From assembly GCA_029688955.1 (NCBI GenBank), contig JARUKZ010000044.1, positions 1-34,743 of the forward strand: 34,743 nucleotides of DNA. The letters are read 5' to 3'. The position numbers and the translations under genes were made by a program. The notes beneath the pieces are model-generated. The model was not told the DNA's origin and did not search any database. It worked only from the letters and a program-made list of their open reading frames with translations. The DNA comes from Chitinispirillales bacterium ANBcel5. Its GTDB lineage: Bacteria > Fibrobacterota > Chitinivibrionia > Chitinivibrionales > Chitinispirillaceae. Positions 26,154 to 34,293 of the stretch are shown here, piece by piece (positions within the stretch are counted from its first letter, which is position 1; every line of letters starts with the position of its first letter).

Positions 26154-29100
26154 ATGAACCACTCAGATCTTGACTGGAGTGTTGCACCAAAACCCCTGAA
26201 ACGGGAAACAGGCAAAGTGCAACCGGAAGAAGCGGATGACGATAAACCCAAATTTGTAACCGGTGTAGATGAAAGTGAACGCGATCTGTATGAAGATGCC
26301 GAACCCGAAGTACGACTCATATCTGCACAGTGGAAACCGGGCCCAAAGGGCTTTTATTATAATGAGCAGTGTTTTCTTGAGGTGAAAGCGGAGTATCTCA
26401 AGGAAACCATTCGTGCCAAAATACGAGGAAAACTCTTTTGCACTTTCGATGGCAAGGAGGAGGATTTAGCCCAGGTAGTAGAGGGGTTTATCGAAAAAGA
26501 TGGCACAGCAGTCATAGAGATTGAGCACCTCTGGTATATGAACCTTGCTCATTACAATGCCTGTAAAGAGGACCCCAACACCCCCTGTAGTTACACCGTA
26601 AAGAACATTACTCACTCAAGAGGAGAAAACACCATCGACAGCCCGGAGCTTGAGATGCCCTGGGAGCCTGTTAGAGAGGTCCATAAGATTGAAATAGAGG
26701 ACCTGCTTTTTAATATTAATAGTGCTGTAATGCTGCCTGATACACCGATAAGTCCCGTAGCCTCACACCGTAAAAGTGAGAATGGGTTAAAAGCCTCGGA
26801 TGTGCAGGCCAATCCAACAGGTCTCTGCGCAATGCGGGCTGTGTTTAAATACATAAACCAAAACAGTGATAAATCGTTGGTCATTGTTGGCCATACTGAT
26901 TCTTCCGGTGGGGTAAAGTATAATTTTGAGCTTTCTGAGAAGAGGGCAAACAACATTCTGTGTCTCCTTACAGGGGATTGTGTGGGTTGGGCTGAGATAT
27001 GTACGGCTCAGCATAGAGTTGAAGATTACCAGCAGATTTTGAAGCATTTTTCGGGGTTACTACTTTGGCCCTGTGATCCCGGACCGGTGGATAATGTGTT
27101 AGGTCCCAAAACAAAAGAAGCGGTACAATCATTTCAAACCATCTATAACGAAAACAGAGAGTCTATGGGGTTTGTCGGTGAAGCCATTCCTGTTACAGAA
27201 CCCACTGGCAATAACCTCAATATCGAGACATGGAAAGCCTTTTTTAATCTATATATTTGGGAGTTAAGTATTATTGTTGCGGGGAGCGAGAATCCCGGGG
27301 ATTTAAAACCATTTAAAGACATGATAACCTTTGTCGATCCTCAAAATAAAACTGTCGGATGTGGAGAATCGTTCCCAATTGAGGCAAAAGACAAGCCTAA
27401 CTTTAAATCGAAGCGTAATAGAAGAGTTGAGCTACTTTTTTTTGACAGCACTGATACACCAGCGATAGAGGTTCCTCCATACAGTGAAGAAACATTTACT
27501 AAGGAGCAGTTTCCACTGTATGATTCAAATAAGTATATAAGCATTTTTCATGAGGCACATCTTCCCCGTTTTATGCCTTTTATGGAGATACAAACCGTGG
27601 ATTCGTTTGGATTTCCGGTACCGGATTTTGATCTCACAATTGAATCGGACAACGACGATATAGAACAACAATATCGTGTCACGGTCAAAACTAACGATAA
27701 CGGTTTTGTAAGAGTGCATGCCGTACCCATTGGTTTGGTTTATATAAGAAACAGTGAAGGGGACTTTCTTACCAAACACTCTTCTGATGGTCAGATAACA
27801 GAGGCAATTTTTGAACCGCGCGCGGCCCAGAAAGGGATAATCAGTGTTATTGCTAAGCAGTTGCCTCCGGAACAGGTTCAGTTAAGAGACCAACAGATAA
27901 AAGTATATAACAAAACAAATGCTATAGATTGCTCGATTTTAAGTATGTCTCCACGAGAAAACCAAATTTGCGAGTTTTTTGGAATAAAAGCTGAAAATTT
28001 TATACCGACAACCGACAATTTGCTTTTGTCAGCAGGTTTCGACAATCAAGGTAGGCCTAATATTTCGAAATTTGCATCTGATGTACTCAAAAAGTGGTTG
28101 CTGGATTATTATCCAGCATATGCTCACCGGGATTACAACTTATTTTACATCAATTATAGAAATAATAGATGGATGTTTGATGTTTACAATTCTGAAGGTA
28201 AATTTCTTGGTTCAGGCGAATCATTTTATGAACTACGTACTCTGATTGGTACTTTTACGCTAATTGAACAACATGAAAATAAATGGTTCAGAGATATTAC
28301 TAATAAGCATTATACAATAAGAAGTAGCTTAGATAGAGGAGTGCCACTTAGTTCAGCTGCTCCCTGGAGCAGAAATCTATTATTAGAAATAAATAACAAA
28401 ATGCCAATATGCTATTACCTGCCTGATCCAATATATTTTAACACTATTTCACTAATGGGTGGAACCGGACATCTTGAACCATATAGAAAAGATTTTGATA
28501 ATGGGCGTGTGCACGAAAGGAATCTCAACGTCGTTAGATGCCACGACTTCATATATAAGCATTACATTCATAATTACATAGAACGTGTCAAAACTTTTGC
28601 CAACGATACAGAGTTGAGGGCTCTGGGGCCTCCAATCAGAGGGTATCAGTTCCCGATACCAGTAAACGCAACGAGGCAACAGTTTTTTGACCTTGTAAAC
28701 GTAAATAACACTGCACAGGAGGAGCAGAAAGCCTGGCTTGCTATAACTAGTAAAATCAATGAAATCATTGGCAGAAGATCTTCCGGTTTTTACATAAAAC
28801 TCGGATTTGATTATAGGGGTAAACTTAATGAACTCAGTAATGTAAAATTAAGCTACAATTTTACCTTGGATAGTGACGGAAAGACATTTCACAAACTTGA
28901 TACAGCCGTGACTACCGAGGCCAATAAAACATTTGATATTTCTAAAATCGGCTCCGAGACAAAAAGATCATTTGAATCAGGTCTTGAACATGAGTATTGT
29001 TTTTTAACAGAAGATCACACGCTTACAGCAAAAATTAAAATAGGTGCCTATGAGTTTGCCACATCCAGCGACGGAAAGTTCAAGGTGAGCCAAAACATCA

Positions 29101-29576
29101 CTAATGAAGTAAAAGTTTTTGCTGAGACTAATACAAGAGATAATACTATGGGAGCCGGAGTCAGTGTAGATACACCTGACCTGCCTGGTGTTCCAGATAT
29201 TTCCATTTTTGCCGGAGTGTTCGTTCAGGGATTGAGAGAGGATACTGTTATGGCTGTAGTGTCTAATGCTCCAGGTTTTTTTGAACTAAGGTCGTTTGGT
29301 GAACTTCTTTCACCAGCTACAAAGTGGAATGACCTAAACCTTCGTGAACAGCGACTGCTTACAGTTCTGGGTTTCACGAAGGATGGAGATCCTGTCTGGG
29401 AAAACAGAATTTTCTGGGATTATAAACACCTCTACCCCATTGAACAGTTTCCCAGGTCTGCACAAAGTTCTTACTATGACCTCTCAGCAGAGGAACAAGT
29501 GGCAGTAGTGCATCTGGGATTCAACGACGCAACCTGGCCAAGTTTAATTAAGGATACCGCAGCAAAACAATCATGA
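26154..29576 (+). CDS. Large leaderless OmpA/peptidoglycan-binding protein
   Basis: 1140 residues with no signal peptide or membrane segment. Residues ~50-170 are an Ig-like/beta region. An OmpA-like domain starts near 178 (IEDLLFNINSAVMLP; GHTDSSGGVKYNFELSEKRA at 246-265) but is interrupted by a peptidoglycan-binding_1-like insert (about 290-362; VDNVLGPKTKEAVQSFQ) before its final strand SKRNRRVELLFFD (419-431). The middle (~470-620) looks beta-rich. The C-terminal half is of unknown type and ends in two copies of a W/Y-x-DL-x3-EQ-x4-LGF-x-W motif. Cell-wall domains without an export signal are typical of cargo or spike-associated proteins of type VI or related contractile systems; that is inference, and no such genes are in the window. 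The next gene starts 27 bp downstream. Confidence 0.75.
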   Translation: MNHSDLDWSVAPKPLKRETGKVQPEEADDDKPKFVTGVDESERDLYEDAEPEVRLISAQWKPGPKGFYYNEQCFLEVKAEYLKETIRAKIRGKLFCTFDGKEEDLAQVVEGFIEKDGTAVIEIEHLWYMNLAHYNACKEDPNTPCSYTVKNITHSRGENTIDSPELEMPWEPVREVHKIEIEDLLFNINSAVMLPDTPISPVASHRKSENGLKASDVQANPTGLCAMRAVFKYINQNSDKSLVIVGHTDSSGGVKYNFELSEKRANNILCLLTGDCVGWAEICTAQHRVEDYQQILKHFSGLLLWPCDPGPVDNVLGPKTKEAVQSFQTIYNENRESMGFVGEAIPVTEPTGNNLNIETWKAFFNLYIWELSIIVAGSENPGDLKPFKDMITFVDPQNKTVGCGESFPIEAKDKPNFKSKRNRRVELLFFDSTDTPAIEVPPYSEETFTKEQFPLYDSNKYISIFHEAHLPRFMPFMEIQTVDSFGFPVPDFDLTIESDNDDIEQQYRVTVKTNDNGFVRVHAVPIGLVYIRNSEGDFLTKHSSDGQITEAIFEPRAAQKGIISVIAKQLPPEQVQLRDQQIKVYNKTNAIDCSILSMSPRENQICEFFGIKAENFIPTTDNLLLSAGFDNQGRPNISKFASDVLKKWLLDYYPAYAHRDYNLFYINYRNNRWMFDVYNSEGKFLGSGESFYELRTLIGTFTLIEQHENKWFRDITNKHYTIRSSLDRGVPLSSAAPWSRNLLLEINNKMPICYYLPDPIYFNTISLMGGTGHLEPYRKDFDNGRVHERNLNVVRCHDFIYKHYIHNYIERVKTFANDTELRALGPPIRGYQFPIPVNATRQQFFDLVNVNNTAQEEQKAWLAITSKINEIIGRRSSGFYIKLGFDYRGKLNELSNVKLSYNFTLDSDGKTFHKLDTAVTTEANKTFDISKIGSETKRSFESGLEHEYCFLTEDHTLTAKIKIGAYEFATSSDGKFKVSQNITNEVKVFAETNTRDNTMGAGVSVDTPDLPGVPDISIFAGVFVQGLREDTVMAVVSNAPGFFELRSFGELLSPATKWNDLNLREQRLLTVLGFTKDGDPVWENRIFWDYKHLYPIEQFPRSAQSSYYDLSAEEQVAVVHLGFNDATWPSLIKDTAAKQS

Positions 29577-29603
29577 CAAAATATAAAAGAGGAGAAGTCG
29601 ATT

Positions 29604-30230
29604 ATGAACAATAAAAAACTTTCAATTAGTATCATTGTAACCCTTATTATTTGCGCTATTGTCGAGATATCTATCGCAGATTCCGAATGTAACGTATCAG
29701 AATCACACTCCTTGGTACAACAAGAAACAGAAGTTGATACAGTACTTCTTAAAAGTATGTTTCCACCCAAAGAAGAAGTTGAAAAAAGAATAGAAAATAT
29801 ATTTCCTGGTGGAGTCAATGCAGAAGATTTAATAAATCCCTCTGGAGGCTTAGCAGCCAGATCTTCAGCTGTTTATGAACAGAAACATGTAAAAATTATC
29901 GAATTTACCACTATTCCTCAACTAGATATGCCGATTCATAAAGAAGCAGCATTTAAAGGAGTTCTGGAACACGCGCGTTTAAAAATCGCCACTTTGTATG
30001 AAGCAATGATGGACTCATCCAAACTGCATCTCTTTGACGGTGATATTACTCTTGAAATAGTACTGGATAATCAGGGACGCGTTGAAACATGTCAAATCCA
30101 AAGATCTTCTGTAAGGGTTCCTGATGTGAATGATTCACTGATTGCTTTCGTTGAACCACTCGATTTTGAACCGGTTTGGTATGATAAAAAAATAAAAGGA
30201 ATGATTGTGAAGTTTTCATTTCGACCTTAG
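29604..30230 (+). CDS. Exported protein with TonB-C/AgmX-like C-terminal domain
   Basis: A 208-residue protein. The N-terminus (MNNKKLSISIIVTLIICAIVEISIADS) is a Sec signal peptide, probably cleaved near ADS, so the protein is periplasmic. The last ~65 residues (DITLEIVLDNQGRVETCQI, LIAFVEPLDFEPV, MIVKFSFRP) have the layout of the TonB C-terminal/AgmX-PglI domain. GAGGAG lies about 9 nt before the ATG. It follows the 1140-residue gene by 27 bp and is the only partner in its transcription unit. It could be an envelope anchor or receptor for that protein, or an immunity protein; neither is shown by the sequence. Confidence 0.75.
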   Translation: MNNKKLSISIIVTLIICAIVEISIADSECNVSESHSLVQQETEVDTVLLKSMFPPKEEVEKRIENIFPGGVNAEDLINPSGGLAARSSAVYEQKHVKIIEFTTIPQLDMPIHKEAAFKGVLEHARLKIATLYEAMMDSSKLHLFDGDITLEIVLDNQGRVETCQIQRSSVRVPDVNDSLIAFVEPLDFEPVWYDKKIKGMIVKFSFRP

Positions 30231-30725
30231 TTAAACCAGAAGAGTACTATTTATAGTTGTTAAAAATAAAACGTAAGCACCAAGGTTCTTAGATAAGTCG
30301 TCCCTACGGGACAAAGGGGTTGTTCAATAGTTGTATTGTTCAATTAGTTTGGCCACAACGGGATAGATATTATTTTTCTTACAATAGTTACGCTGCTTAT
30401 ACACTCCCCTACGAGACAAATAATAATACTACTTTTACTGTGCACCAATCTTAATCCACTATCCACCAACAACTATAAATGCTTCTAAAGTTATCCCCAC
30501 GTAGCCGAAGCATCTTGTTTCGATAATAAACCGCACGTTTTCCCGTCGGTAACCGATCCCGTAAACTGTTGCATTGTAATGTGTCAGGTTTGTAAGTTCA
30601 TCCTCTTTTTTGGAAGGGACAGCACTCAAACTCTACCCCGAAAGAACACTTTACCGGGCAGTTTTTCTATATTCCACACTTTTGCCCTGCCACGTATTTT
30701 AAATCTCTTCGCAGTCTTTATACTT
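30231..30725. other. Gene-poor region downstream of the OmpA-like module
   Basis: About 495 bp with no supported gene. It contains the palindrome GTCCC-TAC-GGGAC at 30300-30312 and a related CTCCCCTACGAGAC at about 30404-30417. The plus-strand ORF around 30579-30890 is antisense to the remnants at 30726-31003 and looks spurious. Confidence 0.5.
30300..30312. repeat. Short dispersed palindrome GTCCC-TAC-GGGAC
   Basis: Perfect 5-bp arms around TAC, related to the palindromes at 25927-25941 and 31312-31324. Confidence 0.5.
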
Positions 30726-30794
30726 TTAAACGAGTGTTTTGCTACGCGATCGCTGTTTTATGAGGCAGAGTTGTTCGAGTTGGTCTTCGGTCAT
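30726..30794 (-). pseudogene. Truncated start of a gene coupled to the four-helix-suffix gene
   Basis: ATG (30794-30792) overlaps the upstream TGA as ATGA, then encodes MTEDQLEQLCLIKQRS and stops after 22 residues. The start resembles HsdR-like proteins beginning MTED-x-LE, which often follow four-helix-bundle genes in type I restriction cassettes. The rest of the gene is missing. Assignment is tentative. Confidence 0.3.
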
Positions 30795-31003
30795 TTAGGG
30801 GGCCCATTTCTTTTAGCTCTTCTGATTTTATACAGCCGTTCTGTAAAACCGCCTTCTGTTTCAAAGTTCTTGGCCAGACGTTCAACCTGACGGTCCAGGA
30901 GGTACGTGGCTGGATTTAACAAAGACAGGCCAGCATTAGCGGCAAGACAAGCAGAAGACAAGGTTGAGCACGGACTGGCACTGAGTGCCTCGCTGACCGG
31001 TTT
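30791..31003 (-). pseudogene. Four-helix-bundle suffix domain remnant (23S rRNA IVS-type protein family)
   Basis: The minus frame is open for 70 codons to TGA 30793-30791, with no start. It reads ACLAANAGLSLLNPATYLL, then DRQVERLAKNFETEGGFTER and LYKIRR, matching the C-terminal suffix (TIGR04258-type) of four-helix-bundle proteins. The N-terminal helical body is absent or out of frame upstream (stop at 31004-31006). These proteins often sit beside hsd restriction genes. A second, differently truncated copy lies at 34294-34571. Confidence 0.6.
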
Positions 31004-31058
31004 TCATCATTGGTTCCGCTTGAACGTTCCAATCCTTGGGCGGACGTGCTCCTCTTTC
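30866..31058. repeat. Direct repeat copy 1, left of the xylanase gene
   Basis: About 193 bp that recur at 34294-34486 in the same orientation, about 90% identical by eye with two compensating 1-bp indels. Covers most of the four-helix-suffix remnant. Similarity stops abruptly at both ends. Confidence 0.9.
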
Positions 31059-31311
31059 AAATATTTAGGCCGAAAGCTAATAAACTTGGAGGAAAAAAGT
31101 ACAACAATCAGAGTTGTATATTCCTGACGAAACTCTATTTATTATACAAAACTTAAGGAAGTATAAGCATGGGGCAAAATAGAAATAAACTGTAAAAGCA
31201 CTCAGAGTTATTACAAAACTGATGTTGGGAGGAAAAGGGGGTGAGAAGTTACCCATAGAACGTACAAATTCGTCTGTTAGCCTAATTTTACCTTTGGGAA
31301 TTAGTAATAAT

Positions 31312-31324
31312 ACCCCGTAGGGGT
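31312..31324. repeat. Short dispersed palindrome ACCCC-GTA-GGGGT
   Basis: Perfect 5-bp arms around GTA; same design as the palindromes at 25927 and 30300. Confidence 0.5.
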
Positions 31325-31340
31325 TACGGCTATACGTGCC

Positions 31341-31358
31341 CCGAGCGTGAGTCGAGGG
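31341..31358 (+). repeat. REP-like element, copy 1
   Basis: CCGAGCGTGAGTCGAGGG. An inverted copy with one change lies at 33849-33866, on the other side of the xylanase gene, and a related sequence at 31491-31508. Confidence 0.45.
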
Positions 31359-31490
31359 GAAGTCCCAGGTTTCTTACCTGAGGAAATGTAGGACGGCAAG
31401 ACCACGAGGCAAAAATTCCAAATTCACCTTTCTCACGAGATTATGGCCGCCCCCCCCCCAAAGGGATCTTTTCACGCTTTCACCATTGAC

Positions 31491-31508
31491 GCCTCTCGAC
31501 TCCGCTCA
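31491..31508 (-). repeat. REP-like element, related copy
   Basis: CCTCTCGACTCCGCTCAG on the plus strand; its complement shares the GAGTCGAG core with 31341-31358. Such sequences are widespread dispersed repeats in several phyla. Confidence 0.4.
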
Positions 31509-31585
31509 GGGACCTTGGTTGTTGCGCTCCTGTAAGATTTGCGGCAATCTGAGGTATTGTGCTCCTATAAAATCTTTAGTATCAT

Positions 31586-31653
31586 AAAAAAAACGGGACT
31601 GTCACTGAGGTACGTTCAAGCGCATTGTCTTGAACACCGCAGCGACAGTCCCG
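31586..31653 (-). terminator. Strong intrinsic terminator of the xylanase gene
   Basis: On the minus strand a long imperfect stem (arms 31629-31653 and 31594-31620, starting with perfect CGGGACTGTC/GACAGTCCCG and ending with GTTCAAG/CTTGAAC) closes an 8-nt loop and is followed by eight T residues (31593-31586). It begins 18 bp after the stop codon. Confidence 0.92.
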
Positions 31654-31670
31654 GTCATGTGTCAATAATT

Positions 31671-33461
31671 TTACCTCAAAACAATCGGCGTGAGTTGTTT
31701 TACGTCTGTACCTTTAACATCAACGAAATACATGCCCGCGGGGATATTTGTCAAGGAGAAAGTTTCCGCGCCCGCCGCGTTGAAATTGGCTCTTATCTGA
31801 CCTTTTACGTCTACTACCCTGACCTGCAGGTTGGATCCGTCGACTGGCGAGACGTTCAGGGTTCGACCCGTTATGGAAACTAACGGTGTGCTGCCGCGGG
31901 TTGTTCTTACGCTGTTGCCGCGGGATAAAGATGTTGAACCGTCAGTCGTGTGTACCAGTTTAATGTCGCTTATATGGACAATGCCTGTCTCCTGACCGAG
32001 ATTAAACGCGAACTGTGACGCCAGGTCGGTGGGATCGTTCATCGTGAACACGAATTCGTATTCTTCTTCTGACGTGGTCAGGTCGAATTCCTCTGAGGCA
32101 TAACCGGCCCATGGGTCTACCGACTGCTGGAACGAGACTTCAATTGTCCTTTCCGACTCCGCACTTGCCGTAAAGGTGAGCTTATACATCACGTCTTCGT
32201 CAAGAGCCAAACCGTACTGAACAAGCTGGGGCTGATAGGATTCCTCTCCAATGGTCGTAACGTTTATCGTCGCGGTTCCGTTACTGACACTGGACGTTGC
32301 CTCTGAATCACCCCAGTGTTCACCCTGCCCAAGTCTCCATGAGGCGCCTTCATCTGTGTCGATAACACTGCTGCCCGGGAAGTCTCCGTCCTCTATCAGG
32401 TTGGTCGTGCCCTCCCCCGATTCCAGCTCGAACCTCGCCGTAACAGTTCGGTCTTCGCTCATAGTAACGGTGGTAGAGCTTGTAGAATCCGAGGCGTCGC
32501 CCTCCCAACCAATAAACCTCCAACCGGAATTCGGGGTCGCCGTGAGCTGAACGGTTTCGTCAGGGGCGTAGTAGTGTTCATCCGGGTCCCTGGTCACTGT
32601 CCCCGCGCCTGAAGGGGAAACGTTTGTTACAAGATAAAAGTCATCACCGCTGCCGCTACCGCCCAGAATGAGAAGATTCCTTGTCACATTGGCCGAGCCA
32701 CTGCTATTCGCTCCAGGGCCGGTATACGATTCAACTTTCATCGCGATTTCGTATAACGGACAATCCATCATTTGCATACCAACTTTTTCCCACTCGGCAA
32801 AGTGCCTGGAAATGTTGATCTCGCCGCTTGTTCTGTGATTGCTCGTGTTCTTAGGAATGCTAAAGTACTGCTTGAAGTTGCCGTTCCCGGTCAGCATAGG
32901 CTGGTTGAGCCTGTCGCCGACCCAAAACTCATACACAATACCATCGATCGTAGCCTCGCCTCTCTTGTTTGAGTTGGTGGCGCCTTGCCCCGGGTTATAG
33001 CTGCCGCGGTCTTGAATAATGTAGTATTCTATCTGATCGGAGAAAGTTTCGTGTTGACCACTTTCCGTTTGTGTCGGTACGCTCTCCGAGGGGTAATACG
33101 CCCAGCCATATACACCAAGCATTTTTACATCATCAGGGGATTGCCATGTCGCAGCGAAGTCAAGTGTTATGTTACCGAGTGACCTGGCAGTTGTGTTACT
33201 GGATGAGCCCCATTTTTTGCCGGCGCGAAAAAGGATATTCTCCGTACCGCTCCACGTAGCCTCAAATGTTCCGCCGTTGGGGTCATCGCTGCCTCCCGTG
33301 ATATCCATGTTGACCGTACCGGTGTTGTTCTGATTCCAGAGCTCATAGTCAATACCATTGACATTTTGTATTGTACTGGTAGTCCACGTCTGCCCCCAGG
33401 CCAGCGAAGACCCGATAGTCACGCACGCAAGCGCGGCGGCAAAAACTTTTTTGATACTCAT
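31671..33461 (-). CDS. Secreted modular GH11 xylanase with CBM-like and C-terminal sorting domains
   Basis: ATG 33461 is chosen because AGGGGGG lies 4 nt upstream; an in-frame ATG 24 codons earlier lacks this. The 596-residue product has a signal peptide (SIKKVFAAALACVTIGSSLAWG). Residues ~25-265 are glycoside hydrolase family 11, endo-1,4-beta-xylanase, with nucleophile Glu145 in DQIEYYIIQDRGSYNPG and acid/base Glu244 in KVESYTGPG; KQYFSIPKNT is the QYWSVR-type strand. A ~20-residue Ser/Thr/Glu-rich insert (121-142) separates YGW from IEYYI, unlike usual GH11. Then come an InlB/Listeria-type repeat (280-346; YYAPDETVQLTATP, GWRFIGWEG), a carbohydrate-binding-like beta-sandwich (354-505), and a Fibrobacter-style C-terminal domain (520-596; TLNVSPV, NIPAGMYFVDVKG) likely used for export or surface sorting. 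Visibly more G+C than the genes to the left, suggesting transfer. Confidence 0.9.
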   Translation of the reverse strand: MSIKKVFAAALACVTIGSSLAWGQTWTTSTIQNVNGIDYELWNQNNTGTVNMDITGGSDDPNGGTFEATWSGTENILFRAGKKWGSSSNTTARSLGNITLDFAATWQSPDDVKMLGVYGWAYYPSESVPTQTESGQHETFSDQIEYYIIQDRGSYNPGQGATNSNKRGEATIDGIVYEFWVGDRLNQPMLTGNGNFKQYFSIPKNTSNHRTSGEINISRHFAEWEKVGMQMMDCPLYEIAMKVESYTGPGANSSGSANVTRNLLILGGSGSGDDFYLVTNVSPSGAGTVTRDPDEHYYAPDETVQLTATPNSGWRFIGWEGDASDSTSSTTVTMSEDRTVTARFELESGEGTTNLIEDGDFPGSSVIDTDEGASWRLGQGEHWGDSEATSSVSNGTATINVTTIGEESYQPQLVQYGLALDEDVMYKLTFTASAESERTIEVSFQQSVDPWAGYASEEFDLTTSEEEYEFVFTMNDPTDLASQFAFNLGQETGIVHISDIKLVHTTDGSTSLSRGNSVRTTRGSTPLVSITGRTLNVSPVDGSNLQVRVVDVKGQIRANFNAAGAETFSLTNIPAGMYFVDVKGTDVKQLTPIVLR

Positions 33462-33577
33462 ACAACCCCCCTGCAAAAAAAGATTTATGATTATTGTTAC
33501 AGTAATGATCACACGCAAGCGCGGCCATCGCATACTAATCTAATATAAACATGACTGCGGCAAAATGCATAACTAAA

Positions 33578-33616
33578 CTGATAGGGATCTTCTTTTCTCC
33601 GTTCACGCCCTATCAG
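33578..33616. promoter_or_regulatory. Inverted repeat upstream of the xylanase gene
   Basis: CTGATAGGG (33578-33586) and CCCTATCAG (33608-33616) are perfect 9-bp arms with a 21-bp spacer, 117-155 bp before the start codon. Closer in, GATTATT (33489-33495) and AATGATC (33504-33510) form a weaker inverted repeat. Either may be an operator or leader hairpin. No T run follows, so a terminator is less likely. Confidence 0.4.
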
Positions 33617-34293
33617 AGACAAAACTTCTGTCCGACAGTCGCGGAAACGAACATTTTGCATCTCGCATCGACTTTACCTGGCTGTGGCTAGGTCGTGTGC
33701 CGCACTTTCAATATATCTGATTTTGACCCGCAGGGCAACCAATTGGGGTTACGGGGTGTGGCTTAAACAATTTACCAGGTTAAATAAAGTATGAGTGGAA
33801 AGTTTGTCCTTTGTACCCATTTTTTCAATGACTTAGACTATATATGGTCCCTCAACTCACGCTCGGATTTATTGTTTCTCAATTTTGCTCCGGAACTTCT
33901 CTGCTTATATGCCCAAGTAGTTGTAAACAAGAGGTCAAAGGTTTCCAAGTACATCTTTAAAATCACTATTCTATATATATTAGTAAGATTATTCCCGGGT
34001 ACATCCCTCTGCCAAACCCTACCCCACTACCATAATTGGCAAACTCACCAACTAACAGATCACGGCCTTCCATAAGATTTTCATCTACAAAGACTTGCGT
34101 GTGTTGTATCACTTTTCAACGTTTTTTTGATTATACAAGATAGTTCGAGGCTTGCATCAAACAGTTCAACGTGGCCAGGCAACACACTGACGTTTCGCCC
34201 GGCTCCCTTCGCGGTAGTTACTGCAGAGGAGGCTTTAGCCCCATAATTATTTAAAGGTGGAACGAAGAAGCCGCAAGGTAAACAATCCCAATA
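33617..34293. other. Gene-poor region right of the xylanase
   Basis: About 680 bp with no supported gene. The plus-strand ORF at 33791-34075 has no ribosome-binding site or recognisable motif. An inverted REP-like copy lies at 33849-33866. The leftward continuation of the four-helix remnant frame (to 34081) has no family-like sequence after its first residues. Confidence 0.5.
33849..33866 (-). repeat. REP-like element, inverted copy
   Basis: CCCTCAACTCACGCTCGG is the reverse complement of 31341-31358 except for one base. Confidence 0.45.

Larger units (their letters stand above)
31059..31585. other. Non-coding mosaic of short repeats beside the xylanase
   Basis: No supported gene. It contains the palindrome at 31312-31324, two related REP-like sequences at 31341-31358 and 31491-31508, a small CAGGT/ACCTG inverted repeat at 31366-31380 and a run of nine C at 31450-31458. 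Confidence 0.5.

Noticed and set aside
30579..30890. 103-residue plus-strand ORF starting MCQVCKFILFF
   Set aside because: Antisense to the four-helix-suffix remnant and its ATGA-coupled neighbour; no family resemblance.
30906..31127. Plus-strand ORFs starting MAGFNKD here and at 34334, similar to each other
   Set aside because: The similarity comes from the 193-bp direct repeat; the coding sense supported by family resemblance is the minus strand.
33791..34075. 94-residue plus-strand ORF
   Set aside because: No ribosome-binding site, no recognisable motif, and composition like the surrounding non-coding DNA.
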